Of a stretch of DNA of 64,000 nt, positions 26,608-33,894 are shown piece by piece. The translations under genes were made by a program, and so were the position numbers. Under the pieces are notes generated by a model. It saw only the letters and a list, made by a program, of their open reading frames with translations. It ran no database searches and was not told where the DNA came from. The DNA comes from an uncultured Sphingomonadales bacterium (GTDB taxonomy: Bacteria; Pseudomonadota; Alphaproteobacteria; Sphingomonadales; Sphingomonadaceae): positions 248,001 to 312,000 of the forward strand of contig CAILBC010000027.1 in assembly GCA_903832325.1 (NCBI GenBank), written 5' to 3'. Each line of letters begins with the position of its first letter. The first letter of the stretch is position 1.

Positions 26608-27708
26608 TCACACGTTGAACCGGAAATTCAGCACATCGCCGTCCTTCACGATGTATTCCTTGCCTTCCTGGCGGAATTTGCCCGCATCGCGCGCGCCGGC
26701 TTCGCCGCCCAGCGCGATGTAATCGTCATAGGCGATGGTTTCGGCACGGATGAAGCCACGTTCGAAATCGGAATGGATTTCGCCCGCCGCCTGCGGCGCG
26801 CGCGCGCCGTTGTGCACGGTCCAGGCGCGCGTTTCCTTGGGCCCGACGGTGAAAAAGGTGATCAGGTGGAGCAATTCGTACCCGGCGCGGATCACCCGGT
26901 TCAGCCCGGTTTCGTGCAGGCCCATCTCTTCCAGAAAGGCGAGCCGTTCGTCGCTGTCCATGCCCACCAGATCGGATTCGATTGCCGCCGACACGATCAC
27001 CGCTTCGGCGCCTTCGGCCTTGGCCTTTTCGAACACGCGCGCCGACATCGCGTTGCCGGTGGCGGCGCAATCTTCATTGACATTGCAGACATAAAGCACC
27101 GGCTTGGCCGTCAGCAACTGCGCCTGGCGGAACACGCGCAGTTCTTCTTCGTCCTTGGGCACGGTCAGCCGCGCCGGCTTCCCTTCGCGCAGCAGATCGA
27201 GCGCCTGACCCAGCACCGAGGCCATGATTTTCGATTCCTTGTCTCCGGCATTGGCCTTTTTCTGCGCGGCGGGCACACGCTTTTCCAGGCTGTCCAGATC
27301 GGCCAGCATCAGCTCGGTTTCCACCGTTTCTGCATCGGAAATCGGATCGACCTTGTTGTCGACATGCTGGATATCGTCGTTTTCAAAGCAGCGCAGCACG
27401 TGCACCACGGCATCGACTTCGCGGATATTGCCCAGGAACTGGTTGCCCAGCCCTTCGCCCTTCGATGCGCCGCGCACCAGCCCGGCAATGTCGACAAAGC
27501 CCAGCTGGGTGGGGATGATTTTCTGGCTTCCGGCAATCGCCGCCAGCTTTTCCAGCCGCGGATCGGGCACGCCGACATTGCCCACATTGGGCTCGATCGT
27601 GCAGAACGGATAATTGGCCGCCTGCGCTGCCTGGGTTTCGGTCAGCGCGTTGAACAGCGTCGATTTGCCGACATTGGGCAGGCCCACGATCCCGCAGCGA
27701 AAACCCAT
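26608..27708 (-). CDS. ychF: Redox-regulated ATPase/translation factor YchF
   Basis: YchF (human OLA1 homologue) is a P-loop ATPase of the Obg family that associates with ribosomes. The start at 27708 gives the normal N-terminus MGFRCGIVGLPNVGKST, and the protein is 366 residues. The G4 position reads NVNE rather than NKxD, as expected for ATP preference in this family. The C-terminal TGS-like domain ends YIVKDGDVLNFRFNV. The MaoC gene overlaps its stop. Confidence 0.96.
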   Translation of the reverse strand: MGFRCGIVGLPNVGKSTLFNALTETQAAQAANYPFCTIEPNVGNVGVPDPRLEKLAAIAGSQKIIPTQLGFVDIAGLVRGASKGEGLGNQFLGNIREVDAVVHVLRCFENDDIQHVDNKVDPISDAETVETELMLADLDSLEKRVPAAQKKANAGDKESKIMASVLGQALDLLREGKPARLTVPKDEEELRVFRQAQLLTAKPVLYVCNVNEDCAATGNAMSARVFEKAKAEGAEAVIVSAAIESDLVGMDSDERLAFLEEMGLHETGLNRVIRAGYELLHLITFFTVGPKETRAWTVHNGARAPQAAGEIHSDFERGFIRAETIAYDDYIALGGEAGARDAGKFRQEGKEYIVKDGDVLNFRFNV

Positions 27709-27990
27709 GACCGTATCACTTTCTTCGTTACCGGCCGGCATTCGGGCCGTTTGACTTTGCCGGCGCGATGGTATCCCTTTGGGCCAAGGTCAAGGGGGAA
27801 GGCGCATGACGATGCGATTGGACCGGGTGATCATCGGTCTTCCGGGCGCGCGGGTGGCCCTGCCGGTGCCGGGCGCAGCCATCGCGCTTTGTCTGGCGCG
27901 CGCCCTCTGGTGGCCGATGGGGGATCGATCCTGGCCGCATCGCCGGGTGATTCACCGAAATTTGACCCGTTTGCGGCATGATCGCCGGCG

Positions 27991-29511
27991 ATGTCACCGC
28001 GCCTGATCCTTGCCGGCCTGCTGGTCCTTTCCGCCTGCGGGCACGAAGACCCGCAGGCACGCTTTGCCGAGGCGCAGCGCGCCTTTGCCGCCGAAGACCC
28101 GGCGCAGGCCCGTCGCGCGGTGCTGGCCGCGCTCGATGGCGCACCGGGCAATCGCGACATGCTGCTGCTGCTGGTGCGCAGCGATCTGGCGCTGGGCGAT
28201 GGCGAAGGTGCCAGCGCCGCGCTGGCGCGGCTGGCCGATGCCGGCCTGACGGCGAAAGACATGCCCGCAAAGGATTTGCGCGAATTGCGCGCAGAGGCCG
28301 CACTGCTGCGCGGGCAGGCGCGGCAGATGGCCGATCTGCTGGCCGACGATCATGGCGCGGCGGCCTGGCGCCTGCGCGCCGAGGCGGCGCTGGCCGACAA
28401 CGACAGTACGGCGGCGCTGGCCGCGTTTCGGCAGGGCATGGCAGCGGGCGATGATGTCCGGCTGGCGGCAGACTATGCCCGGTTCCTGATCGAGGCGGAT
28501 GACATCGATGGCGCCGACCGCGCGCTGGCCGCGCTGCGCCGCACCGGGCCCGACCGGCTGGACACGGCGATGATCGCGGGATCGATCGCACAGCACCGCG
28601 GGCAGCTTGATGCGGCCGAGGCGGCCTATTCCGGCGCGGCACAGCGGTTCCGCGCGCGCAGCGAACCGCTGGTCGCGCTTGCCGATCTGGCCGATCTGCG
28701 CGGCGCGCCCGACAAGACCGCGCATTATGCCGAACAGGCCGCGGCGCTGGCCCCGGGCGATCCGGCCGTGCGATCGCTGACCGTGCGCGTGGCGGCCGAA
28801 GCGGGCGATTGGCGCAAAGTGCGCGATCTGCTTGCCCCGCACGAGGCGACGCTCGATCTCCACGGTTTTGACGGCATGGCCTATGGCGAGGCGCTGCTCA
28901 ATCTGGACCATGCCGAAGCGGCGCGCGCGATCTTTCAAAAGGCGCTGCTGCTCTCGCCGCAAAATCCCTATGCCCGGTTGATGCTGGCGCAATGCGATCT
29001 GGCGCTGGGCGACGGGCTGGGCGCGCTCCAGGCGATACGGCCGCTGGCCGACAGCGTGCTTGCGGGCGGGCGCGAACTGGATGTGGCGATCCGCGCCGCC
29101 GGTCTGGCGCACGATCCGGCGCTGGCGGCCTATCAGGCCCGCGCGAAATCGCCCGATCTGGCGCGCCGCACTGCTGCCGCCGGGCAGGCGCTGGCGGCAA
29201 TGGGCCGGCGCGATTGGGCCGGCACGATTGCCGCCTATCGCACGATCCCCGGCTATGACCGCGATGCCGAAGTGTTGAAACGCATGGCCCAGGCGGCCAG
29301 CAATCTGGGCCAGGGCGATCTTGCGCAGGGTTATGCCGACCGCGCGCTCGCGCTCGATCCGCGCAATCCCGATATGCTGCACATTGCCGGCGTGGTGCGG
29401 CTGAATGCCGGGCGTGATCGCGGCGCGGCGCAGTCTTTGCTGCGCCAGGCGCTGGAACGCGATCCGGCCAACCGCCTGTTCCGCGCCGATTACGCCCGCG
29501 CCCGCGCCTGA
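27991..29511 (+). CDS. TPR-repeat lipoprotein
   Basis: The 506-residue protein starts MSPRLILAGLLVLSACGHE, a lipoprotein signal with lipobox LSAC. The rest is a string of TPR-like helix pairs, for example AAWRLRAEAALADNDSTAALAAFRQGM, RTAAAGQALAAMGRRDWAGTIAAYRTI and VLKRMAQAASNLGQGDLAQGYADRALALDPRNPDMLHIAGV. It resembles TPR lipoproteins of exopolysaccharide/PEP-CTERM systems, but it is shorter than PrsT (about 900 residues) and the link is only suggested by the PEP-CTERM gene convergent with it 120 bases on. It is membrane-anchored and periplasmic by prediction. Confidence 0.75.
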   Translation: MSPRLILAGLLVLSACGHEDPQARFAEAQRAFAAEDPAQARRAVLAALDGAPGNRDMLLLLVRSDLALGDGEGASAALARLADAGLTAKDMPAKDLRELRAEAALLRGQARQMADLLADDHGAAAWRLRAEAALADNDSTAALAAFRQGMAAGDDVRLAADYARFLIEADDIDGADRALAALRRTGPDRLDTAMIAGSIAQHRGQLDAAEAAYSGAAQRFRARSEPLVALADLADLRGAPDKTAHYAEQAAALAPGDPAVRSLTVRVAAEAGDWRKVRDLLAPHEATLDLHGFDGMAYGEALLNLDHAEAARAIFQKALLLSPQNPYARLMLAQCDLALGDGLGALQAIRPLADSVLAGGRELDVAIRAAGLAHDPALAAYQARAKSPDLARRTAAAGQALAAMGRRDWAGTIAAYRTIPGYDRDAEVLKRMAQAASNLGQGDLAQGYADRALALDPRNPDMLHIAGVVRLNAGRDRGAAQSLLRQALERDPANRLFRADYARARA

Positions 29512-29537
29512 TCGGATTGATCCGACCCGGTTAACGC

Positions 29538-29608
29538 AAAAAAGCCGGGTCGGAATTATCCGACCCGGCCGATGCATAAAAAAACCGGGTCGGAATTATC
29601 CGACCCGG
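29538..29608 (-). terminator. Tandem hairpin terminators between TPR and PEP-CTERM genes
   Basis: Two near-identical stems (CCGGGTCGGA-ATTA-TCCGACCCGG) lie at about 29585-29608 and 29544-29569. Read on the minus strand, each is followed by a T run (seven Ts, then six), so they can stop the PEP-CTERM transcript in tandem. A third TCCGACCCGG at 29521-29530 can pair with the first CCGGGTCGGA, allowing alternative pairing on the plus strand at the end of the TPR gene. Confidence 0.85.
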
Positions 29609-29632
29609 CTGGCCCTGGAGTTGGTTGCGATA

Positions 29633-30031
29633 TCAGCGACGACGGCGACGGCTGACGGCCATGCCGATGAAGCCCAGGCCCATCATGCCCAGCATGCCCG
29701 GTTCGGGCACCACGGTGCCGCCCGAAGTCGACGAGGTGGTGTTGCCGCCCGTGCTGGTGTTGCCGCCCGTGCTGGTGTTGCCGCTCGTGCTGGTGTTGCC
29801 GCCCGTGCTGGTGTTGCCGCTGGAGCTCGTGTTGCCGCTCGAAGTGGACGAGGTCGTCGATGATGTGGACGACGTGGTCGACGAAGATGAGGTTGACGTG
29901 CCGCACATGCCTGCGCCGATCGAATCGCCGCAGTTGCAATAATGGACGTGGCGGGACGTGCCCCACGCAAAGGCGGGGGTGGTGGCCAGCATGCTGACAA
30001 GAACTGCGGCGATGGTGACAATACGCTTCAT
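29633..30031 (-). CDS. PEP-CTERM sorting protein with Ser/Thr/Asn/Gly repeat
   Basis: The 132-residue protein has a signal peptide (MKRIVTIAAVLVSMLATTPAFA), a short mature head with cysteines (HYCNCGDSIGAGMCG), a low-complexity middle of about 60 residues built from GNTSTG hexapeptides and a C-terminal sorting tail VPEPGMLGMMGLGFIGMAVSRRRRR. The tail has Val-Pro-Glu-Pro, a hydrophobic segment and an arginine cluster, the hallmarks of exosortase substrates. The Ser/Thr-rich middle is a candidate for heavy glycosylation. The exosortase must be encoded elsewhere. Its 5' side faces an unusual inverted-repeat region. Confidence 0.88.
   Translation of the reverse strand: MKRIVTIAAVLVSMLATTPAFAWGTSRHVHYCNCGDSIGAGMCGTSTSSSSTTSSTSSTTSSTSSGNTSSSGNTSTGGNTSTSGNTSTGGNTSTGGNTTSSTSGGTVVPEPGMLGMMGLGFIGMAVSRRRRR
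29751..29840 (-). repeat. 18-bp minisatellite in the PEP-CTERM gene
   Basis: Units of GTGCTGGTGTTGCCGCCC and close variants repeat about five times without spacers, encoding the GGNTST/SGNTST array. Copy number can change without a frameshift. Confidence 0.92.
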
Positions 30032-30370
30032 GATCGGTCCCCCGGGATCGGAAATCTGCCCTGTTGGTTAATCGTTGGTAATGCATATCCCGTGCCAATT
30101 ACGCAAAACCGCCACTTTCAGTGGTTAACGCGCAAGTAGCATATGCCGAGTTGTAAGGCGGGCCGACGATCCGCCGTCAAGTGTCTGACCCGAAACGCCG
30201 TTTCGGGAAGTCGGTACTGGCCCGTTCCACCACCCGACCACCCGATACCGTACAATTACGTGGGTGGTCGGGTGGGGGAGCGGGCCGGTACCGACTTCGA
30301 AACTCGCCCTTTCGCGAGTTTCGAAGTCAGACTCCAGGAGAGGTAAATTTTTCGGGGCATTTGCATCAGG
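30032..30370. other. Non-coding gap between PEP-CTERM gene and pth
   Basis: No credible coding frame is present in these 339 bases. The left part (30032-30150) is AT-richer and should hold the promoter of the PEP-CTERM gene; it contains GGTTAATCGTTGGTAA and GTGGTTAACG. The right part carries the three-hairpin inverted-repeat structure described separately, then AGGAGAGGTAAATTTTTC before the pth stop. Confidence 0.7.
30183..30332. repeat. Three-hairpin inverted-repeat structure (cloverleaf-like)
   Basis: An outer stem GTCTGAC (30183-30189) / GTCAGAC (30326-30332) encloses three hairpins. Hairpin 1 is CCCGAAAC-GCC-GTTTCGGG (30189-30207). Hairpin 2 is a 35-bp near-perfect stem with arms 30209-30243 and 30262-30296 (32 matches and two G-U pairs) and an 18-base loop. 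Hairpin 3 is a perfect 13-bp stem CTTCGAAACTCGC / GCGAGTTTCGAAG (30295-30326). Flanking stems share one or two bases, so not all can be fully closed at once. Nature unknown: structured RNA, fold-back element or DNA cruciform. Confidence 0.85.
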
Positions 30371-30949
30371 TCACGGCGTCTGATCCTGCTGGATCAGCGC
30401 AACGTCGGACATGAAGCGCGCATCGTTGGCCTGCGCCAGCCAGGGCGCAGCGCGTGCCACCGCACCCAGCATCGTGGCCAGATCATCGCCTTCGGCCTTG
30501 GCATAGTTGCCCAGCACATAACCGGTCACGCGGTCCTTGTGCCCCGGGTGGCCAATGCCCAGCCGCACGCGGCGAAAATCCGCGCCGCAATGCTGGTCGA
30601 TCGATCGCAGCCCGTTGTGCCCGGCCGTGCCGCCGCCGACTTTCACTTTGACTTTGAACGGGGCGAGATCGAGTTCGTCATGAAACACGGTCAGCGCGTC
30701 GCTTCCCAGTTTGTAGAACCGCAGCGCCTCGCCCACGGCGCGGCCGCTTTCATTCATGAACGTTGCCGGTTTCAGCAGGATCACGCGCGTGCCGCCAATC
30801 CGGCCATCCTGCACCCAGCCCTGGAACTTTTTCTGCACCGGGCCAAAGCCGTGCACTTCGGCCAGCGTATCCAGCGCCATGAATCCGACATTGTGGCGGT
30901 TCAGCGCATATTGCGGGCCCGGATTGCCGAGGCCGACCCAGACTTGCAT
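30371..30949 (-). CDS. pth: Peptidyl-tRNA hydrolase
   Basis: Pth frees tRNA from prematurely released peptidyl-tRNA. The start at 30949 gives the family N-terminus MQVWVGLGNPGPQYALNRHNVGF, where the RHN histidine is catalytic; a longer in-frame start adds eight residues. FMNESG (about residue 65) and GGGTAGHNGLRSI also match. Length is 192 residues, typical. It lies downstream of rplY, the usual rplY-pth order, but is separated by a terminator and repeats. Confidence 0.95.
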   Translation of the reverse strand: MQVWVGLGNPGPQYALNRHNVGFMALDTLAEVHGFGPVQKKFQGWVQDGRIGGTRVILLKPATFMNESGRAVGEALRFYKLGSDALTVFHDELDLAPFKVKVKVGGGTAGHNGLRSIDQHCGADFRRVRLGIGHPGHKDRVTGYVLGNYAKAEGDDLATMLGAVARAAPWLAQANDARFMSDVALIQQDQTP

Positions 30950-31002
30950 AGTTCCCTCGCCGGTTGGTGCCATCGCCTTTGCCTGCCTGCGCGATAGTGC
31001 GT

Positions 31003-31046
31003 GATGACTTCAGGTTGAAGCACGCTTCAACAAAGTCATCAGCAAC
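31003..31046 (-). repeat. Dispersed 44-bp imperfect palindrome, copy 2
   Basis: This is the inverted partner of 2498-2541. The core GATGACTTCAGGTTGAAG followed by CACGCTTCAACAAAGTCATC is an imperfect palindrome. It lies about 55 bases upstream of the pth start codon, within the likely pth promoter. Confidence 0.78.
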
Positions 31047-31083
31047 GAGCAAGTGCCGCGCGGGCTCTAGAGCCCGGCCAGGC

Positions 31084-31120
31084 AAAAAAGAACCCCCTTC
31101 CGCGGCGGGAAGGGGGTTCT
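31084..31120 (-). terminator. Rho-independent terminator downstream of rplY
   Basis: On the minus strand AGAACCCCCTTCC pairs with GGAAGGGGGTTCT around a CGCCGC loop, followed by TTTTTGCC. The 13-bp stem lies about 135 bases after the rplY stop and separates rplY from pth. Confidence 0.92.
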
Positions 31121-31152
31121 GCAAGCCTGCAAAAGACACATGCGCTTAGACC

Positions 31153-31245
31153 GTGATGACGTTTCGTTGAAACATCATCACGCTCCAGGCTTTTGCGGTC
31201 GCGTGATTTTTGGCAAAAACCGGTGCCCGCTTTTTGCCATCACGC
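31153..31245. repeat. Two palindromic elements after rplY
   Basis: The first (31153-31181) is GTGATGACGTTTC-GTT-GAAACATCATCAC, with one mismatch in 13 pairs. The second (31201-31245) pairs GCGTGAT and GGCAAAAA with TTTTTGCC and ATCACGC around an 11-base loop and a TTTT bulge. Both are followed by the same CACGCTCC(A/G)GGC, so they may be two related repeat units. Confidence 0.75.
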
Positions 31246-31254
31246 TCCGGGCGC

Positions 31255-31869
31255 TTACTTCTTCTTCTTCTTGGTGTCGGTGGTTTCCTCGACCGTGACC
31301 ACCACCAGCGGCGGCAGGATCGTGGCGATGGTCATGTTGGCTTCGTGGGTGACAACACGCACGCCTTCCGGCACGACCACGTCCGACAGATGGATCAGCG
31401 CGCCGATTTCCAGACCCGTCAGATCGATGGTGATGTCATCGGGGATCGCTTCGGGAATGGCGACCAGTTCCAGTTCGTGAACGACGATGTTCAGCACGCC
31501 GCCCTTCTTGATACCGGGCGAGGCGAGCTCGTTGGTGAACGCCACGGGCACTTTCACGTGCACGGCGTGCGTTGCCGAAACGCGCAGGAAATCGACGTGT
31601 TCGGGGCGGTCGGAAACCGGGTGGAACGCAACATCCTTGGGCAGGGTGCGCAACACTTCGCCATCAACCGAAAGCTCGACGATCGAATTGAAAAAGTGGC
31701 CGGAACTCAGCGCCTTTTTCAGCGCCTTTTCCTCCAGGTGGACAGCCACCGGGGTCTGGTTGTCGCCATAGACGACGGCGGGAATACGGCCGGCACGACG
31801 CAGCACGCGGGAGGCTCCCTTGCCTACCTTTTCGCGTACTTCGGCCGACAGATAAAGCGTTTCGCTCAT
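31255..31869 (-). CDS. rplY: 50S ribosomal protein L25/Ctc
   Basis: L25 binds 5S rRNA. The start at 31869 gives 204 residues, the long Ctc form. The N-terminal RNA-binding domain has VREKVGKGASRVLRRAGRIPAVVYGD, and a TL5-type C-terminal domain includes HVDFLRVSATHAVHVKVPVAF and HELELVAIPEAIPDDITIDLTGLEIGALIHL. It ends in a lysine run (DTKKKKK). It is followed by the terminator described and then pth. Confidence 0.95.
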   Translation of the reverse strand: MSETLYLSAEVREKVGKGASRVLRRAGRIPAVVYGDNQTPVAVHLEEKALKKALSSGHFFNSIVELSVDGEVLRTLPKDVAFHPVSDRPEHVDFLRVSATHAVHVKVPVAFTNELASPGIKKGGVLNIVVHELELVAIPEAIPDDITIDLTGLEIGALIHLSDVVVPEGVRVVTHEANMTIATILPPLVVVTVEETTDTKKKKK

Positions 31870-31976
31870 ATGTCTGGTCCTTGGGGTTATCGGGTTGCTA
31901 CGATCCCCGCCACGCCTCCAGGGATGACCATGACAGGGAAGCGGCGGCCCATAGCGTTTCGCGGGGAAAAAGCAAC

Positions 31977-32864
31977 TCAATAGACACGCGTTACGGTCCA
32001 GCCGCGGCCGCGAAGCAGCGTGGGCAGGCCATCGCCCCCCACCACATGCGCAGCGCCCACCGCGATGAACGGATGCGCGCCCTGGTGCAGCATGCGATCG
32101 ATGGTAAGCGTCCAGGCGCGGTTGCGCGCCGCCAGCAGCGCCTCGTGCAGCGCCGGATCGCCCAGAAAATCGCTGTTCGCTTCGTGCGTCAGGCCCAGTT
32201 CGTCGCCTTTCAGCCATAGCGTCAGCATGGTGCCATCGGCATCGCGCGGATCATCGGCTTCCCGCGCGACATCGGCCAGCAGGCGGTTCTGCGCCGCTGT
32301 GGGCAGGGCATCGAACACGGCAAACTGGCTGTCGATCGTTTCCAGCCCCTCCACCCGCTTGCCCGCCATGCGCGCGCGCAATTGCGGCTCCACCCCGTCT
32401 TCGGCGCTGGCCCCGGCCTTCTGGCTGGCAATTGCCGACAGTTGCAGCGCCACGGCCCAGCTTTCCTGATCGCGGAATCGCGCATCATTCAGCCCCAGCC
32501 GGGCATAGGCCTTTTGCAGGGCCCCCGCCCCGGCGCGATCGAGCCGCGCGCTGGGCGGGGGCAGCCCGGGTGTCATCGCCAGCCTCGACAGCGCGGCGCC
32601 GGCGCCTTCGGGGGTGACCGGATCGCCGATTTCCATGACCAGCCGGTCGGCCGCGGCCATGGCCGCATCGATGCTTGGCCGCCGCCATGCGGTGCCCGGG
32701 GGCAGCGCGTGGATCGTGCCCAGAATCCACCCCTGCGGTGTGCCGTTCTGGCTGATCGACCACAGCGCGACTTGCGAATGCGCAGCCGGCGGCGCCGCGC
32801 CATGGCATGCGGCCAGCAGCAGCAGCAGTGCGGGCACCATCCGGCGCAGGGCGCGAACGATCAT
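31977..32864 (-). CDS. TraB/GumN-family lipoprotein
   Basis: The ATG at 32864 gives 295 residues with a lipoprotein signal (MIVRALRRMVPALLLLLAACHG, lipobox LAAC). Two ATGs about ten codons earlier (32894, 32891) are alternatives; no start has a strong ribosome site. The TraB/GumN features are GWILGTIHALPPG near the N-terminus and HPFIAVGAAHVVGGDGL near the C-terminus, with the paired histidine/glutamate positions expected of this metallopeptidase-like fold. It is divergent from glyQ. Confidence 0.85.
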   Translation of the reverse strand: MIVRALRRMVPALLLLLAACHGAAPPAAHSQVALWSISQNGTPQGWILGTIHALPPGTAWRRPSIDAAMAAADRLVMEIGDPVTPEGAGAALSRLAMTPGLPPPSARLDRAGAGALQKAYARLGLNDARFRDQESWAVALQLSAIASQKAGASAEDGVEPQLRARMAGKRVEGLETIDSQFAVFDALPTAAQNRLLADVAREADDPRDADGTMLTLWLKGDELGLTHEANSDFLGDPALHEALLAARNRAWTLTIDRMLHQGAHPFIAVGAAHVVGGDGLPTLLRGRGWTVTRVY

Positions 32865-32988
32865 CGGCGTGGCGGGCGGGGCAAAGCGCATCATGGCGCG
32901 GCATGGCCCACCCGGGTGCTGATCGCAAGCAGTTGCCGCAAGCCCCTGATCCTTGATTTGCGGCCCGTGATCGGCCAAAGGCGCGGCC

Positions 32989-33894
32989 ATGGCCGACGCT
33001 GCACCGATGCCGCCCAGTTTTCAGGACATGATCCTGCGCCTCCATGCCTATTGGAGCGCGCAAGGCTGCCTGATTCTGCAACCGTATGACATGCGCGTGG
33101 GCGCAGGCACGTTCCACACCGCCACCACGTTGCGCTCGCTGGGGCCAGAGCCGTGGAATGCCGCCTATGTGCAGCCCAGCCGGCGCCCGACCGACGGCCG
33201 CTATGGCGAAAATCCCAACCGGCTGCAGCACTATTACCAGTATCAGGTCATCATGAAGCCCAGCCCGGCCCGGTTTCAGGAGCTCTATCTCGGCAGCCTG
33301 TTCGCCATCGGGATCGATCCGCTGCTCCACGATATCCGCTTTGTCGAAGATGACTGGGAATCGCCCACGCTCGGCGCCTGGGGCCTTGGCTGGGAGGTGT
33401 GGTGCGACGGCATGGAGGTGAGCCAGTTTACCTATTTTCAGCAGATGGGCGGGTTCGATTGCAAGCCGGTGGCGGGCGAACTGACGTATGGGCTGGAACG
33501 GCTGGCGATGTATATCCAGGGCGTCGACAACGTCTATGACTTGCGCTTCAACGATGCGGGCACGACGTATGGCGAGGTGTTCCTGGAAAACGAACGCCAG
33601 ATGTCGAAATGGAACTTTGAAGTCGCCGATACCGACACGCTGTTCGAAGGGTTCCGCCGCGCAGAGGCCGAATGCCAGCGCGCGATCGCGGCGCACGTGC
33701 CGATTGCCGCCTATGAACAGGCGATCGAAGCCAGCCACTTGTTCAATTTGCTGCAGGCGCGCGGCGTGATCTCGGTGCAGGAACGCGCCAGCTATATGGG
33801 CCGGGTGCGCGATTGCGCGCGCGGATCGTGCGAGGCTTATATGGCGCGCTATCACGACGAATGGGCGGCCAAATTCCCGGGGTGGAGCGCATGA
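32989..33894 (+). CDS. glyQ: Glycyl-tRNA synthetase alpha subunit
   Basis: GlyQ carries the class II catalytic core of the alpha2beta2 glycyl-tRNA synthetase. The 301-residue protein has [17 protein letters not shown], the motif-2 region [28 protein letters not shown] and [15 protein letters not shown]. Length and sequence are normal. Its stop overlaps the glyS start (ATGA), so the subunits are translationally coupled. No glycine riboswitch was seen upstream. Confidence 0.97.
   Translation: MADAAPMPPSFQDMILRLHAYWSAQGCLILQPYDMRVGAGTFHTATTLRSLGPEPWNAAYVQPSRRPTDGRYGENPNRLQHYYQYQVIMKPSPARFQELYLGSLFAIGIDPLLHDIRFVEDDWESPTLGAWGLGWEVWCDGMEVSQFTYFQQMGGFDCKPVAGELTYGLERLAMYIQGVDNVYDLRFNDAGTTYGEVFLENERQMSKWNFEVADTDTLFEGFRRAEAECQRAIAAHVPIAAYEQAIEASHLFNLLQARGVISVQERASYMGRVRDCARGSCEAYMARYHDEWAAKFPGWSA

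Noticed and set aside
27806..28006. Small open frame of 66 codons before the TPR lipoprotein
   Set aside because: It has AAGGGGGAAGG before its ATG, but its C-terminal half is Arg/His-rich, it overlaps the TPR start and no family is recognisable.
30183..30332. Integron attC site
   Set aside because: The conserved RYYYAAC and GTTRRRY end motifs are missing, and no integrase is near.
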